The notes: a model not told the origin generated them from the sequence alone. DNA of 37,783 bases from Planctomycetaceae bacterium (GCA_009691905.1 SIAF01000006.1:1-37783); one strand, 5' to 3'. Shown: positions 10,277 through 20,307, counted from the first letter of the stretch. Numbers and translations are program-made.

Positions 10277-13241
10277 GAGACAAGCAGCCTGGCTGGTATT
10301 CAAGGTGCCCGCGACGGCCCGCGTCCCCTACAACGTCGCGGGGCTGCTCGACTGGTCGGCGCTGGAGCCCAACCTCAACCCGATCGCCGCCGTCGGCCCG
10401 AACCCCACGGCCGATCAGGTCGCCAATGTTCCCGCGATCGCACCCCCCGGCGCGCTCGAGACGGCGATCGAGTTGCCGTATCACCTGACCATCTCCCCCA
10501 ACCGCGACGCGACCTGGGACCACCGCCTGGGTCCTTTTACATCGCGCGGACGGACCGAGCTGTGGCACACGCGACTGTGGCGCAAAACCGCCGCTGGCCC
10601 GGCCGAGCCAACCCACGACGCCCCCGCCCTGCTGCGCGCGATCTGGTCGCCCGACTATAGTTCGGGCGCCTTTCCCGACCCGAAAGCCCGTGACAACGAC
10701 CTCTTCCGCACCGCGATGTCGGCCAACGACCGGCACCAGATCGTGATCCTGACGTCGGCCTTCCACGGCTACGAAGTCGAGATCAACTTCCTGGGCCTGG
10801 GCGGGCTCCACGCGCTCGCCGCGGGCCTGCTCAGCGGGGCCATCGACCGGGTGCCGCGGGGAACGTTCACGTTCACCGAAACCTACGTCCCGCAGCCGTT
10901 CGGAGCCGAGTTGCTGATGCTCTCGCCGCTGGGAGGCTGGCTCAGATCGCGCGGGCACTGGAACCCGCCCAAGCGGTCGCGGCCCATCGTCTTCCATCCC
11001 CGGCCCAACTTCAATGACCTGCTGCAGAACCTCGCCGTCATCCCGAGGATTGCCGCCGGGGGGGCCGTCGTGCCGGCGCCCGCGGCCTTCTTCGAGGAAA
11101 CGCTCAACCTCTCAGAATGGATACACGTCGCCACGCAGGGGCGCGACCATTACGTGCGAATCGTTTACGAGGGCGAGCTCTGGCCGTTCCGCCACCGTGC
11201 AGCGCTCGTCAAGGTCACCGAGCGGAAGTTCGAAGACAACGGCACGACCGTGGGCGCCTATCTGATTCAGCGCATGTTCATCATCGTGCGTGAACCCGTC
11301 AAACAATACGCCGCGTCGGCGCGCGCGACGCCGTTCCGACAGGTCCGGCTGACCACGCTCGTGACCCCCGACATTGCCGACCCGCTTTCGACCCCGACGC
11401 CGATCGCGAACACGGGGCAGACGTTCTGGGTCGAGGTCACGACCGGCCCATCTCCAATCGATCGCGCCCCCTTCATGTTCCATGCCGTGGGGACCGACGT
11501 CGCCGGACACGACGTCGATTTCACAGTCCCGCTCATGTTCGTCTCGCTCGACGACACCGACAACCACCGTCCGGCGGTCGCGCTGGGCTACAACTCCCCG
11601 GCCTTCTTCGACCGCCGCGTCGCCCTGGTGCCGGGCCAGAAGCTGGCCTTCGCCGCACCTGACCCCGCCGCGGCCACCGACAACACGCGGCTCGTCGCCC
11701 GCAAAGTGCATCTCGTGGCCGACGCCGCGGGCGGTCCTCCTCCCATGCTCGCCGCCCTTGTGCAGGTGCCGCAGGTGCAGGAACTGCTCGGCACCGACGG
11801 GGCCACCACGATCCGCCACTTCGCCGGGTACCTCTCCAGCGACTTCGATGCCGCGAGCGGCGTCTTCGCGGAGATCGCCAAAATCAACCCTGGGGCTGCC
11901 ACGGCGGCCAACCCCTTCGCGGCCGTGACCGCCGACACCCTGGGCGTGGCCTTCAGCTCCGAAAAGGCCGGGGGCTTCGCCACGCCGAACCTCGGGATCT
12001 CGAGCTTGACCCGCAAGCACGGTCCGGTCGCCGGCAAGGTCGCCGACGCTGTGGCAGACAGCTTCGACCCGTCGGCATTCTTCGGTAAGGGATTGGCCAG
12101 ACTGTTCGGCACCTTCGACCTGGCCGACCTGCTGCCGCCGGCCACGCTCGGGCAGAATGCCCCCAAAATGGTGACGACGACCAAGGACATTCCCGGCGGC
12201 AAGCAGGTGGTCACCACGCTCGACTGGAAGCCTGCGTTTCTTGAGCCCACCGGTCGGCTCGCCGCCGGCAAGGTTACCGAGATCATCAAGAATGACAAAG
12301 GAACCAGCGCCCTGGCGATCCACGGCGAAATCGTCAAGCAACTCAAGACCGGCGGCCCCCCCGACCCCGGCTCGTTCACGATGACCGGCACGCTTAACAA
12401 CTTCCAGGTCGGCGTGCTTAGTTCGGTCTATATCCACTTCTCCATGTTCTCGTTCACCGCGAAGTCGGGCCAGAAGACCGACGTGACGGTGAGCCTCGAC
12501 CCGGAGCAGCCCGTCGAGTTCAGGGGGGATCTCGCTTTCATCGAAGAGTTGCGCAAGGCGATCCCGCCCGGATTATTCGGAGACGGCCCGAGCCTCGACA
12601 TCACCCCCCAGGGAATCCGCGCGGGGTTCTCATTCGCGCTGCCGCCGGTGTCGGTGGGGGTCTTCGCGCTGAAGGATGTGAGCCTCGGCGCCGCGCTCAC
12701 GCTGCCGTTTATCAGCGGCAAGCCGGTGTTCGACTTCAACGTGTCGGAACGCCAGCATCCGTTTCTGCTGGCGGTGTCCCTCTTCGGCGGCGGCGGGTTC
12801 TTCCACCTGCAGCTCGACACGGCGGGGATCAAGCTGCTCGAGGCCGCCTTCGAATTCGGCGCGGCGGCGGCCATCGACATCGGCGTGGCCAGCGGCGAAG
12901 TCCACATCATGGCGGGCATCTACTTCGCCATGCAGCGCAAAGAGAACAGCACCGATCTGGCCTGCATCCTCTCGGGCTACCTGCGACTGGGGGGTTCGCT
13001 CAGCGTGCTCGGCCTGATCAAGGTCTCGGTCGAGTTCAACCTGAGCTTCACCTACGACAGCGTGAAGGACAAGGCCTACGGCCGCGCTACGCTGACCGTC
13101 CAGGTCGAGGTGCTGTTGTTCTCGACCTCCGTCGAGTTGACCGTCGAGCGTGCGTTCGGCGGGACGAGTGGCGACCCGACGTTCGCCGAGTTGATGGACA
13201 CCCCGGCACACTGGGGCGAATACGCACTCGCGTTTGCCTGA
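10275..13241 (+). CDS. Large protein of unknown function, 988 aa, beta-rich C-terminus
   Basis: I do not recognise a named family. Start chosen at the ATG at 10275, where MRQAAWLVFKVPATARVPYN begins a plausible folded N-terminus; an upstream ATG at 10155 would add 40 low-complexity residues lying wholly inside the TIGR03032 gene. No signal peptide or clear transmembrane helix. The N-terminal half (to about 520) is mixed, with aromatic-rich strands. The C-terminal third (about 750-970) alternates hydrophobic and polar residues and is glycine-rich (FGGGGFFHLQL near 837; FGAAAAIDIGVASGEVHIMAGIYFA; LRLGGSLSVLGLIKVSVEFNLSF; LLFSTSVELTVERAFGG), which suggests amphipathic beta strands in a barrel, solenoid or lipid-binding sheet (inference). 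The 1452-aa gene follows after 14 bp, so they are almost certainly co-transcribed. Confidence 0.8.
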   Translation: MRQAAWLVFKVPATARVPYNVAGLLDWSALEPNLNPIAAVGPNPTADQVANVPAIAPPGALETAIELPYHLTISPNRDATWDHRLGPFTSRGRTELWHTRLWRKTAAGPAEPTHDAPALLRAIWSPDYSSGAFPDPKARDNDLFRTAMSANDRHQIVILTSAFHGYEVEINFLGLGGLHALAAGLLSGAIDRVPRGTFTFTETYVPQPFGAELLMLSPLGGWLRSRGHWNPPKRSRPIVFHPRPNFNDLLQNLAVIPRIAAGGAVVPAPAAFFEETLNLSEWIHVATQGRDHYVRIVYEGELWPFRHRAALVKVTERKFEDNGTTVGAYLIQRMFIIVREPVKQYAASARATPFRQVRLTTLVTPDIADPLSTPTPIANTGQTFWVEVTTGPSPIDRAPFMFHAVGTDVAGHDVDFTVPLMFVSLDDTDNHRPAVALGYNSPAFFDRRVALVPGQKLAFAAPDPAAATDNTRLVARKVHLVADAAGGPPPMLAALVQVPQVQELLGTDGATTIRHFAGYLSSDFDAASGVFAEIAKINPGAATAANPFAAVTADTLGVAFSSEKAGGFATPNLGISSLTRKHGPVAGKVADAVADSFDPSAFFGKGLARLFGTFDLADLLPPATLGQNAPKMVTTTKDIPGGKQVVTTLDWKPAFLEPTGRLAAGKVTEIIKNDKGTSALAIHGEIVKQLKTGGPPDPGSFTMTGTLNNFQVGVLSSVYIHFSMFSFTAKSGQKTDVTVSLDPEQPVEFRGDLAFIEELRKAIPPGLFGDGPSLDITPQGIRAGFSFALPPVSVGVFALKDVSLGAALTLPFISGKPVFDFNVSERQHPFLLAVSLFGGGGFFHLQLDTAGIKLLEAAFEFGAAAAIDIGVASGEVHIMAGIYFAMQRKENSTDLACILSGYLRLGGSLSVLGLIKVSVEFNLSFTYDSVKDKAYGRATLTVQVEVLLFSTSVELTVERAFGGTSGDPTFAELMDTPAHWGEYALAFA

Positions 13242-13255
13242 TCGAAGGGCTTGTC

Positions 13256-16200
13256 ATGACCTCCGAACAAACAATTCTGTTCACGGTTCTCGCGCGGGGC
13301 GTCGCCACCGACGGCCGCGCCACCGCCGTTTCCGTCTATGTCTCCCCCAGGCTCCGAGGAGCCTCGGCGCTGGGTTCCTTCCCTGATTGGCTGCACTGGA
13401 CCCGGCGCCTTCACGACCACGGCCTCGTGCTCGAGTTCGCAAGCGGCGGCGCGACGACGAAAGTCGCCGTCGACAAGTCCCCGCTTCGCCCCGACCTCTG
13501 GGAGCAGATCTTCCACCAAGACACGCTGGTCCGCTCCCACGCCTTCAACGACTACACCGACCGCGGCATCCTCTCGTACCCCGTCCGCCAGGCCCTCAGC
13601 GTCCTGAAGACGATTTACCAGGAAGCCGCAGTGACCCTCGCGCTTCCCGACCCTGAAGGGTCTTCCCGCAACCGCGACGGCGGCAACCGCGACACGCTCC
13701 GCAGACTGATCGACGGCCTGGACGTCCACTGGAACGGCGACCGCGCCAAAAGCTGGCGCGACGCCGTCCGCCAGTCGTACCGCTCGATGCGCGCCAACCA
13801 GGCGCAGCAGGCCCTCTCTGGCCCGCTCGATGCCGAGGGGCTGATCGAAGCCAGCCCCGATCCGGCAGCGTTCCAGAAGGTCGCCGTGCCGTTCGCCGTC
13901 TTCCACCATATGCCAACCCCTCCGCTCGACGACCTGGTGATCGACACCGCCACGGTGCTCGATTTCCACCAGGCCCTGAGTGCCCTGAACGCCTATCCCG
14001 CTCTGCTTCGCGCCCTGGGCCTTGTGTTCGACATCGCCCTCCCCGAGGGCTTCCTGAAGCCCACGCCGCTCGGCCAGATCGGCACGGTCTCGGTCGTCCC
14101 GACGGGCTTCTCCTGGGAGACGCCGACAAAAACCCCCGCGCTCACGACCGGCTATATCAACTACACATCCGGCCAGGCTCATCTCTTCGGCAACGCGCCG
14201 CGGTCGCTTGCCGATCCCTCGGCGCCGACGTCGGTGATCGGCCTGCTCGATCTCGACGGCACCCGGTTCGGGCTCGCGCAGGTCGATGTCGACGGCGGGA
14301 TGCACAAGGCGATCATGCTCGCCGAGACACTGAACAACCCCGACCCCGCACGCAACCTCGACCCCGACGCCCAGCCCGAAGACGCGGCCCACCCCGAGGT
14401 CTTCGACCCCGAGGCAACCCTTCCCTCCCTCCGGTCGGGGGGCCTGTCGCTGTACGCCGACGCCCGCGGCTTGCAGCTTCTCGACATGCTTTCGCAGTCG
14501 AAGACGTTCAACAACGCCGTCGAGTCGGGGGGCGTTCAGCACCGGCCGTTTTTCGCCGAAGACCTCGTGCGCGGCTTCCGGCTCGATGTCTGGGATTCGC
14601 GGACCGGCCACTGGCATTCCCTGCATCGTCGCGACGGTGACTACCTCATCGGTGAACTGCCGTTCCACACGACCGACGAAGAGGGCTTCATTCAGACCGC
14701 CGTCACCCAGCCCGCTAAAGGGGCGTCGCCCGAGACGAACGACCTGTACATCCACGAGGCCGTCGCCCGCTGGGCGGGCTGGAGCCTGAGCGTCAGCCGT
14801 CCTGGGAAGCACCTCAGCCGCCATGCCGATCCTGATAAGGCCGTTCCCCCAAACGCCGCCGATCCCGACTTCCTTGAAGACCAGCCCGACACCCCCTTCA
14901 AGATGACCGTCGATTACCAGGTCGTCGCCGGCAGCCTCCCCCGGCTCAAGTTCGGCGCGCGCTACCGCATTCGTGCCCGCGCCGTCGACCTCGCGGGCAA
15001 CAGCCTGTTGGTTGACGACGCGATCGCCGATCGCCTCGCGCGGCTTTTCGCTCTTCCCCGTGACCCCGAGGGGTTCACTTATCTTCGCTACGAGCCTGTC
15101 GGGGCGCCGCTGCTGATCCTTTGCGACCCGCGCGGCGTCACCGATCCCGGCTCGGCCCTCGACCGCCTGGTGATCCGCACGTTTAACGCCGCTCCCGATC
15201 AGGACGCTGCCGCGGCCGACCAGGGCGCCGGCGAGCGGCACCTCGTCCCCCCGCGCACCAGCGTCGAGATGGCAGAGCGACTGGGGATGTTCGACGATGC
15301 CGCCGGCAAGCTCAAGAGTGACGCCGCGACCTGGCAGCTCATCGGCCAGCGCGACGCCGGAAAAATCCCGTCGGCTTCGTTGACGATCGCCGGCATGACC
15401 GACGACTACCCCGTTGTCTCCGACGATCGCATCGACGAACTGCCTTATCTGCCCGACCCCCTCTCGCGCGGCGCGGCGATCCGCGACCTGCCCGGCGCGC
15501 TCGTCGGATCGATCGGCCAGGTGCGCCCCGGTGCGGGTGCGTCGGGACCGATCACGTATGTCCCCCTGAGCGACCCCAACCCGAGGCCCGGCTCGGCCAC
15601 GCTGATCAGTTTCGGCGGCGAGGCCGACTGGCAGGGGACGGTGGGCTTCCGTCTTGCGCTGGAAGAGCCTCCGCCAGGCCCAATCGAACCTGCACCGACC
15701 TGGGATCCCGCGGCGCGGGTGCTCACGGTGTTCCTGGCGAAGGGGCAAACCAGGGTCGTCCCGGTCACCAGCTATATGACTCCCGAGGACCTCAACCTGA
15801 TGGGGGTCTGGCAATGGCTCAGGGGATTTGTCGAACGGATCACCGTGACCAACCCGCGCCCCGAATACCTGGCGCCCGGGCAGAGCGTCGATCGACTCGC
15901 GCACGTCCTGCAGCGCGCGGTCGAAGGGGGGCACTGGATGCTCACGCCGCCCAGATTAGTCACCCTGGTGCATGCCCTGCAGCAGCCGCTGGGGCGCCCC
16001 GAGTTTTGCGCGCTGCGCGTGCTGCACGAGGTGAAGCGCGAGCAGGGCAACCCCCCGCTGCAGTCCGAATCTGTGACAGACGTCGCCGACCCGAACCAGC
16101 TTGCACCGATCGTCGCCCTGCGCCGGCCGGGCGCCACCGATGCCTATCTCACAGGCGCCCTGAAAATCCACGGCGCTTCCACCGCCAAGGTCGATCTGTT

Positions 16201-17614
16201 TGCGTTGTGGGTCGACCCGGTCGACGACCTGTCGGCTCCCGGCCCGACCTCCATCAGCCGAACCGCTCATGTCGACGAGATCCCCCTGCCTGATCTCCGC
16301 GAGGCGATCCTGCTTGCGCCCGGAACCGACCGCCGGTCGGTCGGCCTGTACGACCCCCAGCACGACCAGATCGCGTTTATCCGCTCAGGCGACCGCTGGG
16401 GCTCGCCCGACGAGAATCAGTTCGCGTTTTTTGCCGACGCCGCGCCCAGGCACCTGCTGGGAGACGCGAAACACCATCGCGTGACCTATTCGGCCGTCGC
16501 CGCTTCGCGTTACCGCGAGTATTTCCCCCCCGACGTGCCGAACGGGTTCACCCGCGAGAGTCACCCCGTGGTGGTGGGCGTCCCCGCCTCGATTCGCCCG
16601 CTCGCCCCCGACGTGGCGTTCGTGGTTCCCACGTTCGGCTGGCAGCGACAGACCGACACCAACCTGAAGCGAAGCATCCGTTTCGGCGGCGGTTTGCGGG
16701 TTTACCTCAGGCGTCCCTGGTTCTCGTCGGGAGAAGGCGAATTGCTCGGCGTCGCCCTCTGGAGCGACACCAACGGCAACCTCACCAATTTCAACCGCGA
16801 CAAGTTCAAGCCGTTCATCACCCAATGGGGCATGGACCCCATCTGGCAGACTGCCCCGCTGGGGTTCGTCCCGACCACCTCGGCCTTCCCCGACCGGGTC
16901 GCGATGGACTGCCCGGTGAGCCTCGACGAGCGGACGGCCCGGGCACCCGATGGGTCGCCCGGCAGGGTTGACGTCGTCGGGTTTCCCGCCGAGTTCGACC
17001 CCGAGCGCAAGCTGTGGTTCGCCGACCTGACCATCGATACTCCGGGCGAGACGTATGCCCCATTCGTGCGGCTGGCGCTGGTGCGTTACCAACCGCACGC
17101 CCTGGCCGATTCGAAGGTCTCGCGCGTGGTGCTGGCCGACTTCGCCCAGTTGACCCCCGACCGCACCTTGACCATCACCGCCGACCCGCATCACCCCCGA
17201 GCCCTGCGCGTGGCTGTCTCGGGCGTGGCGCCACGGGGCCCGCAGGCCGTGTTCCGCGGTTCCCGGCGATTGCACGGCAACATCGAGCGACCGACGCAGG
17301 TCCGCGTCCGCGTTCAGCGTCGCGACCCGGTGCTCGACTCCGACCTCGCCTGGTCTGATGTCGGGACCGACGTCGCCGCCATCAACGCGTCGCACGACGG
17401 TCCCACGCCGCTTGACCCCGATCTGGCCCTCTGGTCGGGAACGGTCAGGTTCGTGAAGGTTCCCGAGCCTGGCGAGTTTCGCCTGCTCGTCGAGGAATTC
17501 GAATTCATCTCGGCGAACTACAACCTGGTGCAGGACGACGTCATCAAGCACCCGAGCCGCCTGATCTACGCCGAGTCCATCGTCCTCGACACCGCCCTGG
17601 TTGGCGGCGTCTGA
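13256..17614 (+). CDS. Very large protein of unknown function, 1452 aa
   Basis: No family recognised. The ATG at 13256 has a GAAGGG ribosome site about 7 bases upstream. N-terminus LFTVLARGVATDGRATAVSV lacks a signal peptide. Visible landmarks: SFPDWLHWTRRL (about 40-52); a stretch around 569-583 (RYRIRARAVDLAGNS) like the core strand of bacterial Ig-like folds; a second beta-rich half with FGGEADWQGTVGFRLALEE (about 785), FKPFITQWGMDPIWQ (about 1185) and a C-terminus GEFRLLVEEFEFI ... PSRLIYAESIVLD. The gene has many C-ending codons and long stop-free antisense frames caused by that bias. Close coupling to the 988-aa gene suggests the two products act together, possibly as subunits of one large assembly. 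I cannot assign a function. Confidence 0.82.
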   Translation: MTSEQTILFTVLARGVATDGRATAVSVYVSPRLRGASALGSFPDWLHWTRRLHDHGLVLEFASGGATTKVAVDKSPLRPDLWEQIFHQDTLVRSHAFNDYTDRGILSYPVRQALSVLKTIYQEAAVTLALPDPEGSSRNRDGGNRDTLRRLIDGLDVHWNGDRAKSWRDAVRQSYRSMRANQAQQALSGPLDAEGLIEASPDPAAFQKVAVPFAVFHHMPTPPLDDLVIDTATVLDFHQALSALNAYPALLRALGLVFDIALPEGFLKPTPLGQIGTVSVVPTGFSWETPTKTPALTTGYINYTSGQAHLFGNAPRSLADPSAPTSVIGLLDLDGTRFGLAQVDVDGGMHKAIMLAETLNNPDPARNLDPDAQPEDAAHPEVFDPEATLPSLRSGGLSLYADARGLQLLDMLSQSKTFNNAVESGGVQHRPFFAEDLVRGFRLDVWDSRTGHWHSLHRRDGDYLIGELPFHTTDEEGFIQTAVTQPAKGASPETNDLYIHEAVARWAGWSLSVSRPGKHLSRHADPDKAVPPNAADPDFLEDQPDTPFKMTVDYQVVAGSLPRLKFGARYRIRARAVDLAGNSLLVDDAIADRLARLFALPRDPEGFTYLRYEPVGAPLLILCDPRGVTDPGSALDRLVIRTFNAAPDQDAAAADQGAGERHLVPPRTSVEMAERLGMFDDAAGKLKSDAATWQLIGQRDAGKIPSASLTIAGMTDDYPVVSDDRIDELPYLPDPLSRGAAIRDLPGALVGSIGQVRPGAGASGPITYVPLSDPNPRPGSATLISFGGEADWQGTVGFRLALEEPPPGPIEPAPTWDPAARVLTVFLAKGQTRVVPVTSYMTPEDLNLMGVWQWLRGFVERITVTNPRPEYLAPGQSVDRLAHVLQRAVEGGHWMLTPPRLVTLVHALQQPLGRPEFCALRVLHEVKREQGNPPLQSESVTDVADPNQLAPIVALRRPGATDAYLTGALKIHGASTAKVDLFALWVDPVDDLSAPGPTSISRTAHVDEIPLPDLREAILLAPGTDRRSVGLYDPQHDQIAFIRSGDRWGSPDENQFAFFADAAPRHLLGDAKHHRVTYSAVAASRYREYFPPDVPNGFTRESHPVVVGVPASIRPLAPDVAFVVPTFGWQRQTDTNLKRSIRFGGGLRVYLRRPWFSSGEGELLGVALWSDTNGNLTNFNRDKFKPFITQWGMDPIWQTAPLGFVPTTSAFPDRVAMDCPVSLDERTARAPDGSPGRVDVVGFPAEFDPERKLWFADLTIDTPGETYAPFVRLALVRYQPHALADSKVSRVVLADFAQLTPDRTLTITADPHHPRALRVAVSGVAPRGPQAVFRGSRRLHGNIERPTQVRVRVQRRDPVLDSDLAWSDVGTDVAAINASHDGPTPLDPDLALWSGTVRFVKVPEPGEFRLLVEEFEFISANYNLVQDDVIKHPSRLIYAESIVLDTALVGGV

Positions 17615-17681
17615 ACACGGCCTCGCCAAACAAATTCACCCGGACAGCCGCCTTGGGTCGTATCGCACAGCGTCGGTAGCG

Positions 17682-18368
17682 TCAATTGATTTCGATCGTT
17701 CTGCGAACTACGGGAAATACGAGGCGCTCGGATTCCGGGCGGATGCCGCGCTTGATGTACCCTGAGCGGTCGAATGCCGAAATGGCCGCACTCCATGCGG
17801 CACCCTCCGCGATATTGAGCTTCCCGTCGCCATCTTTGTCGTACGCCGCCCGCTCGTTTTCAATCCAGTGCGCTCCAGCCACGTCGTCGCGGCGCAATGG
17901 GCAGTAGTCGTTCCATGTCCATGTTCGCGAGACCGAATCCTCCGCGTGGCGCGCTGCCCAACTCAGATCGTTGAAGCGACACCGGTAGACCTCCATCCCG
18001 TCGCGCATGAACCGGCAAATGAAAACCGGTGCTTCGCAATCCCCGATTCCGAACAGGTTGCAACATCGGCCTCCGAATTCTATTCCAGAATAGCTGACAT
18101 GGTGAAAGGTCAACAGTCCCTCCGCAGTGACCTTGGGCACCTGGTGGGGTGAATAATCCGTCACTGGATAGTGGAGGCACTGATTCCCGTTCTCATCCTC
18201 GACACGAAGTTCGATATCCGTCATCGACTCGCCGGTTCCGTCGACGAATTCGAATTGGTATTCGGCCGAGGCAAAACCACCGTCCCAAATGGCGACCTGT
18301 GCAAACGAAATGAGCCCAACGACAACGATACCGGCAAGGGAAACGACCGTAATTGTACTGATCTTCAC
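17682..18368 (-). CDS. Membrane-anchored EF-hand protein
   Basis: About 228 aa. I chose the GTG at 18368, preceded by a G-rich ribosome site (GGGGGGCGGATC), because it puts a hydrophobic segment right at the N-terminus (residues 5-27, ITVVSLAGIVVVGLISFAQV): a signal anchor or uncleaved signal peptide. An in-frame ATG at 18548 would add 60 residues of no clear character. A canonical calcium-binding EF-hand loop, DKDGDGKLNIAE, is at 177-188 with D/D/D/K/N/E at positions 1, 3, 5, 7, 9 and 12. Seven cysteines (64, 102, 103, 111, 118, 130, 156) suggest disulfides outside the cytoplasm. The central part (40-170) is not recognised. It faces the 1452-aa gene tail to tail. Confidence 0.65.
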   Translation of the reverse strand: MKISTITVVSLAGIVVVGLISFAQVAIWDGGFASAEYQFEFVDGTGESMTDIELRVEDENGNQCLHYPVTDYSPHQVPKVTAEGLLTFHHVSYSGIEFGGRCCNLFGIGDCEAPVFICRFMRDGMEVYRCRFNDLSWAARHAEDSVSRTWTWNDYCPLRRDDVAGAHWIENERAAYDKDGDGKLNIAEGAAWSAAISAFDRSGYIKRGIRPESERLVFPVVRRTIEIN

Positions 18369-18897
18369 GATCCGCCCCCCCCTTCGGGACAGGCGAAGCG
18401 AACGACTCGAATCGCTGTCGTCGATAACGCCCTTGATGTTATCACAGTCAGTTGCACAGGCACCAGCCGTCCCTTCGTGTCTTCGGCAAGATTCAAGTCG
18501 TGCGGCTCCGCTGAGAAGTGACTGGGATTCAACCTTCCGAGCGCTCACGGTACAGTTGCGTTGAGTGCCTGACGGCAGTGCGGGGACAGGCGGTATTTGG
18601 CAAGTTCCAGCACCGCCAGTTGCGGTTTGAGGCTCGCGGCGATGCTGAATTATCGCCGCATAAATTCCGACATCCGTGTCCGAAACCGTCTCGGAATGAA
18701 CGGTGTTCGATGGGCGTCAGGCACAGCCAGCCCTGCTTTTGCTTCTCCCGAATCCGCGGCCCGAAAAACGTCGCCGTTTCGTCGTCGATAACGTGGTAGT
18801 GCTTCACAAAGCCGCGGGCGGCGGCAAAAATGCAGTCCCAACCCAATCAGACCAGGCCGTCTGCCGGGCGCAACATCGGCATTCCGGGAGCAGACAA
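18369..18897. other. 529-bp intergenic region with repeat copy 1
   Basis: Between the EF-hand gene (divergent) and fumC. It contains the first 160-bp direct repeat (18569-18728). On either side I see no convincing gene: plus and minus frames of 60-105 codons exist but have no recognisable motifs. It should contain the fumC promoter; no clear -35/-10 pair was found. Confidence 0.5.
18569..18728. repeat. 160-bp direct repeat, copy 1 (upstream of fumC)
   Basis: Aligned without gaps to 20333-20492 with 9 mismatches in 160 (about 94% identity). It starts CTGACGGCAGTGCGGGGACA and ends GCGTCAGGCACAGCC. The ends are partial inverted repeats of each other (CTGACG / CGTCAG), suggesting a small mobile or REP-like element with no transposase of its own. 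Confidence 0.8.
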
Positions 18898-20307
18898 ATG
18901 AACTGTGCAGCCAACACGACTCAGGACTGCGTTCGTTTCGAGGAGGATTCACTGGGCCCTGTGGAAATTCCGGCTGACCGCCTGTGGGGCGCGCAGACGC
19001 AGCGGGCGATCGTCAACTTCTCGATCGGCGGGTCGCGCTATCGCTGGGGACGGCCTGTGGTTCGAGCGCTGGGCCTCGTCAAGAAGTGTGCCGCCCTCGC
19101 CAACGGCGATCTGGGACAGCTTCCTCCCGCAAAGGTCGATCTGATTGTCCGCGCAGCGACAGAGGTCATCGCGGCGAAATGGGATGACGAGTTCCCGCTC
19201 GTGGTCTTTCAGTCCGGTTCGGGGACGCAATCGAACATGAACGCCAACGAGGTGATCGCCAACCGCGCTATTCAACTCGCTGGCGGCCTCCTCGGGTCGA
19301 AGCATCCCATTCACCCCAACGATGATGTCAATTGCAGCCAGTCGTCGAACGATGTCTTTCCCACGGTAATGCATATCGCCACGGTCGAAGAAATCGAGTC
19401 CTCGCTTCTGCCGGCTGTCCACGCGCTGCGCGAGACGCTTCACGCCGGGGCGAACGCCTGGGCCGGCGTGGTCATGATCGGGCGGACGCACCTGCAGGAC
19501 GCCACTCCGCTGACGCTCGGACAGATCATGTCCGGATGGGTTGCCCAACTTGATCAGGCGGTCAGGGGCATCCGCCAGGCCCTGTCGGGCCTGTGTGAAT
19601 TGGCCCTGGGAGGGACCGCCGTGGGGACGGGCCTCAATGCGCCGCCGCTCTTCGGCGAAGTCGCTGCGCGTCGCATCGCCGAAGAGACCGGCCGACCGTT
19701 TGTCACCGCCGCGAACAAATTTGCGGCCATCTCGGCGCACGATGCGATGGTAACCGCAAGTGCGTCGCTGCGCACGTTAGCCGGGGCCTTGCTGAAGATT
19801 GCCAATGACGTGCGCTGGTACGCGAGCGGCCCGCGGGGCGGTATCGGCGAAATCATAATCCCGGCGAACGAGCCCGGTTCTTCGATCATGCCCGGCAAGA
19901 TGAACCCGACGCAGTGCGAGGCGCTGACGATGGTGGCAGTGCAGGTGTTCGGCAACGACCACGCGGTCGCATTCGCCGGATCACAGGGAAATTTTCAGCT
20001 CAACGTCTACAAGCCGCTGATCCTGCACAACGTGCTCGATTCGATCCGGCTGTTGTCTGACGGCTGCCGTTCCTTCGACGAGCGCTGTGCCCGGGGCATC
20101 GCCCCCAACGATGAACGAATCCGGCGACATCTCGAAAGCTCGCTGATGCTCGCAACGGCACTGAGCCCGCACATCGGTTACGACAAGGCCGCACAGATCG
20201 CCTTAACCGCCCACAGCGAAAACATCAGTCTGCGCGACGCGGGCCTGCGACTGGGTTACGTTACAGCGGAACAATTCGACCGATGGGTCCGCCCTGAAGT
20301 TGAGTAG
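18898..20307 (+). CDS. fumC: Fumarate hydratase, class II
   Basis: 469 aa, the usual class II fumarase length (about 465). It interconverts fumarate and L-malate in the TCA cycle, cytoplasmic, as an iron-independent homotetramer. The N-terminal [23 protein letters not shown] is typical. The family signature [11 protein letters not shown] is at 327-337, with the catalytic flexible loop serines; [33 protein letters not shown] and [15 protein letters not shown] are the substrate-binding stretches. Start at 18898 because the N-terminus matches there and GGGAG lies 7 bases upstream; the frame is open upstream to 18703 but that part overlaps repeat DNA. It is single, not obviously in an operon, and bracketed by the two 160-bp repeats. 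Confidence 0.95.
   Translation: MNCAANTTQDCVRFEEDSLGPVEIPADRLWGAQTQRAIVNFSIGGSRYRWGRPVVRALGLVKKCAALANGDLGQLPPAKVDLIVRAATEVIAAKWDDEFPLVVFQSGSGTQSNMNANEVIANRAIQLAGGLLGSKHPIHPNDDVNCSQSSNDVFPTVMHIATVEEIESSLLPAVHALRETLHAGANAWAGVVMIGRTHLQDATPLTLGQIMSGWVAQLDQAVRGIRQALSGLCELALGGTAVGTGLNAPPLFGEVAARRIAEETGRPFVTAANKFAAISAHDAMVTASASLRTLAGALLKIANDVRWYASGPRGGIGEIIIPANEPGSSIMPGKMNPTQCEALTMVAVQVFGNDHAVAFAGSQGNFQLNVYKPLILHNVLDSIRLLSDGCRSFDERCARGIAPNDERIRRHLESSLMLATALSPHIGYDKAAQIALTAHSENISLRDAGLRLGYVTAEQFDRWVRPEVE

Noticed and set aside
11112-12437. A 441-codon minus-strand open frame
   Set aside because: Antisense shadow of the 988-aa gene; no motif, biased composition.
13076-15934. A 952-codon minus-strand open frame
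   Set aside because: It lies antisense to the 1452-aa gene and the end of the 988-aa gene. Its product is arginine/glycine-rich with no motif, as expected from GC-rich third positions read backwards; the plus frame has a good ribosome site and folded-looking sequence.
16385-17629. A 414-codon minus-strand open frame
   Set aside because: Antisense shadow of the 1452-aa gene.
18650-18952. Minus-strand 100-codon frame ending in [16 protein letters not shown], also seen at 20414-20605
   Set aside because: This is the translation of the 160-bp repeat; the shared part is repeat DNA, and the two frames differ outside it, so no real gene is supported.
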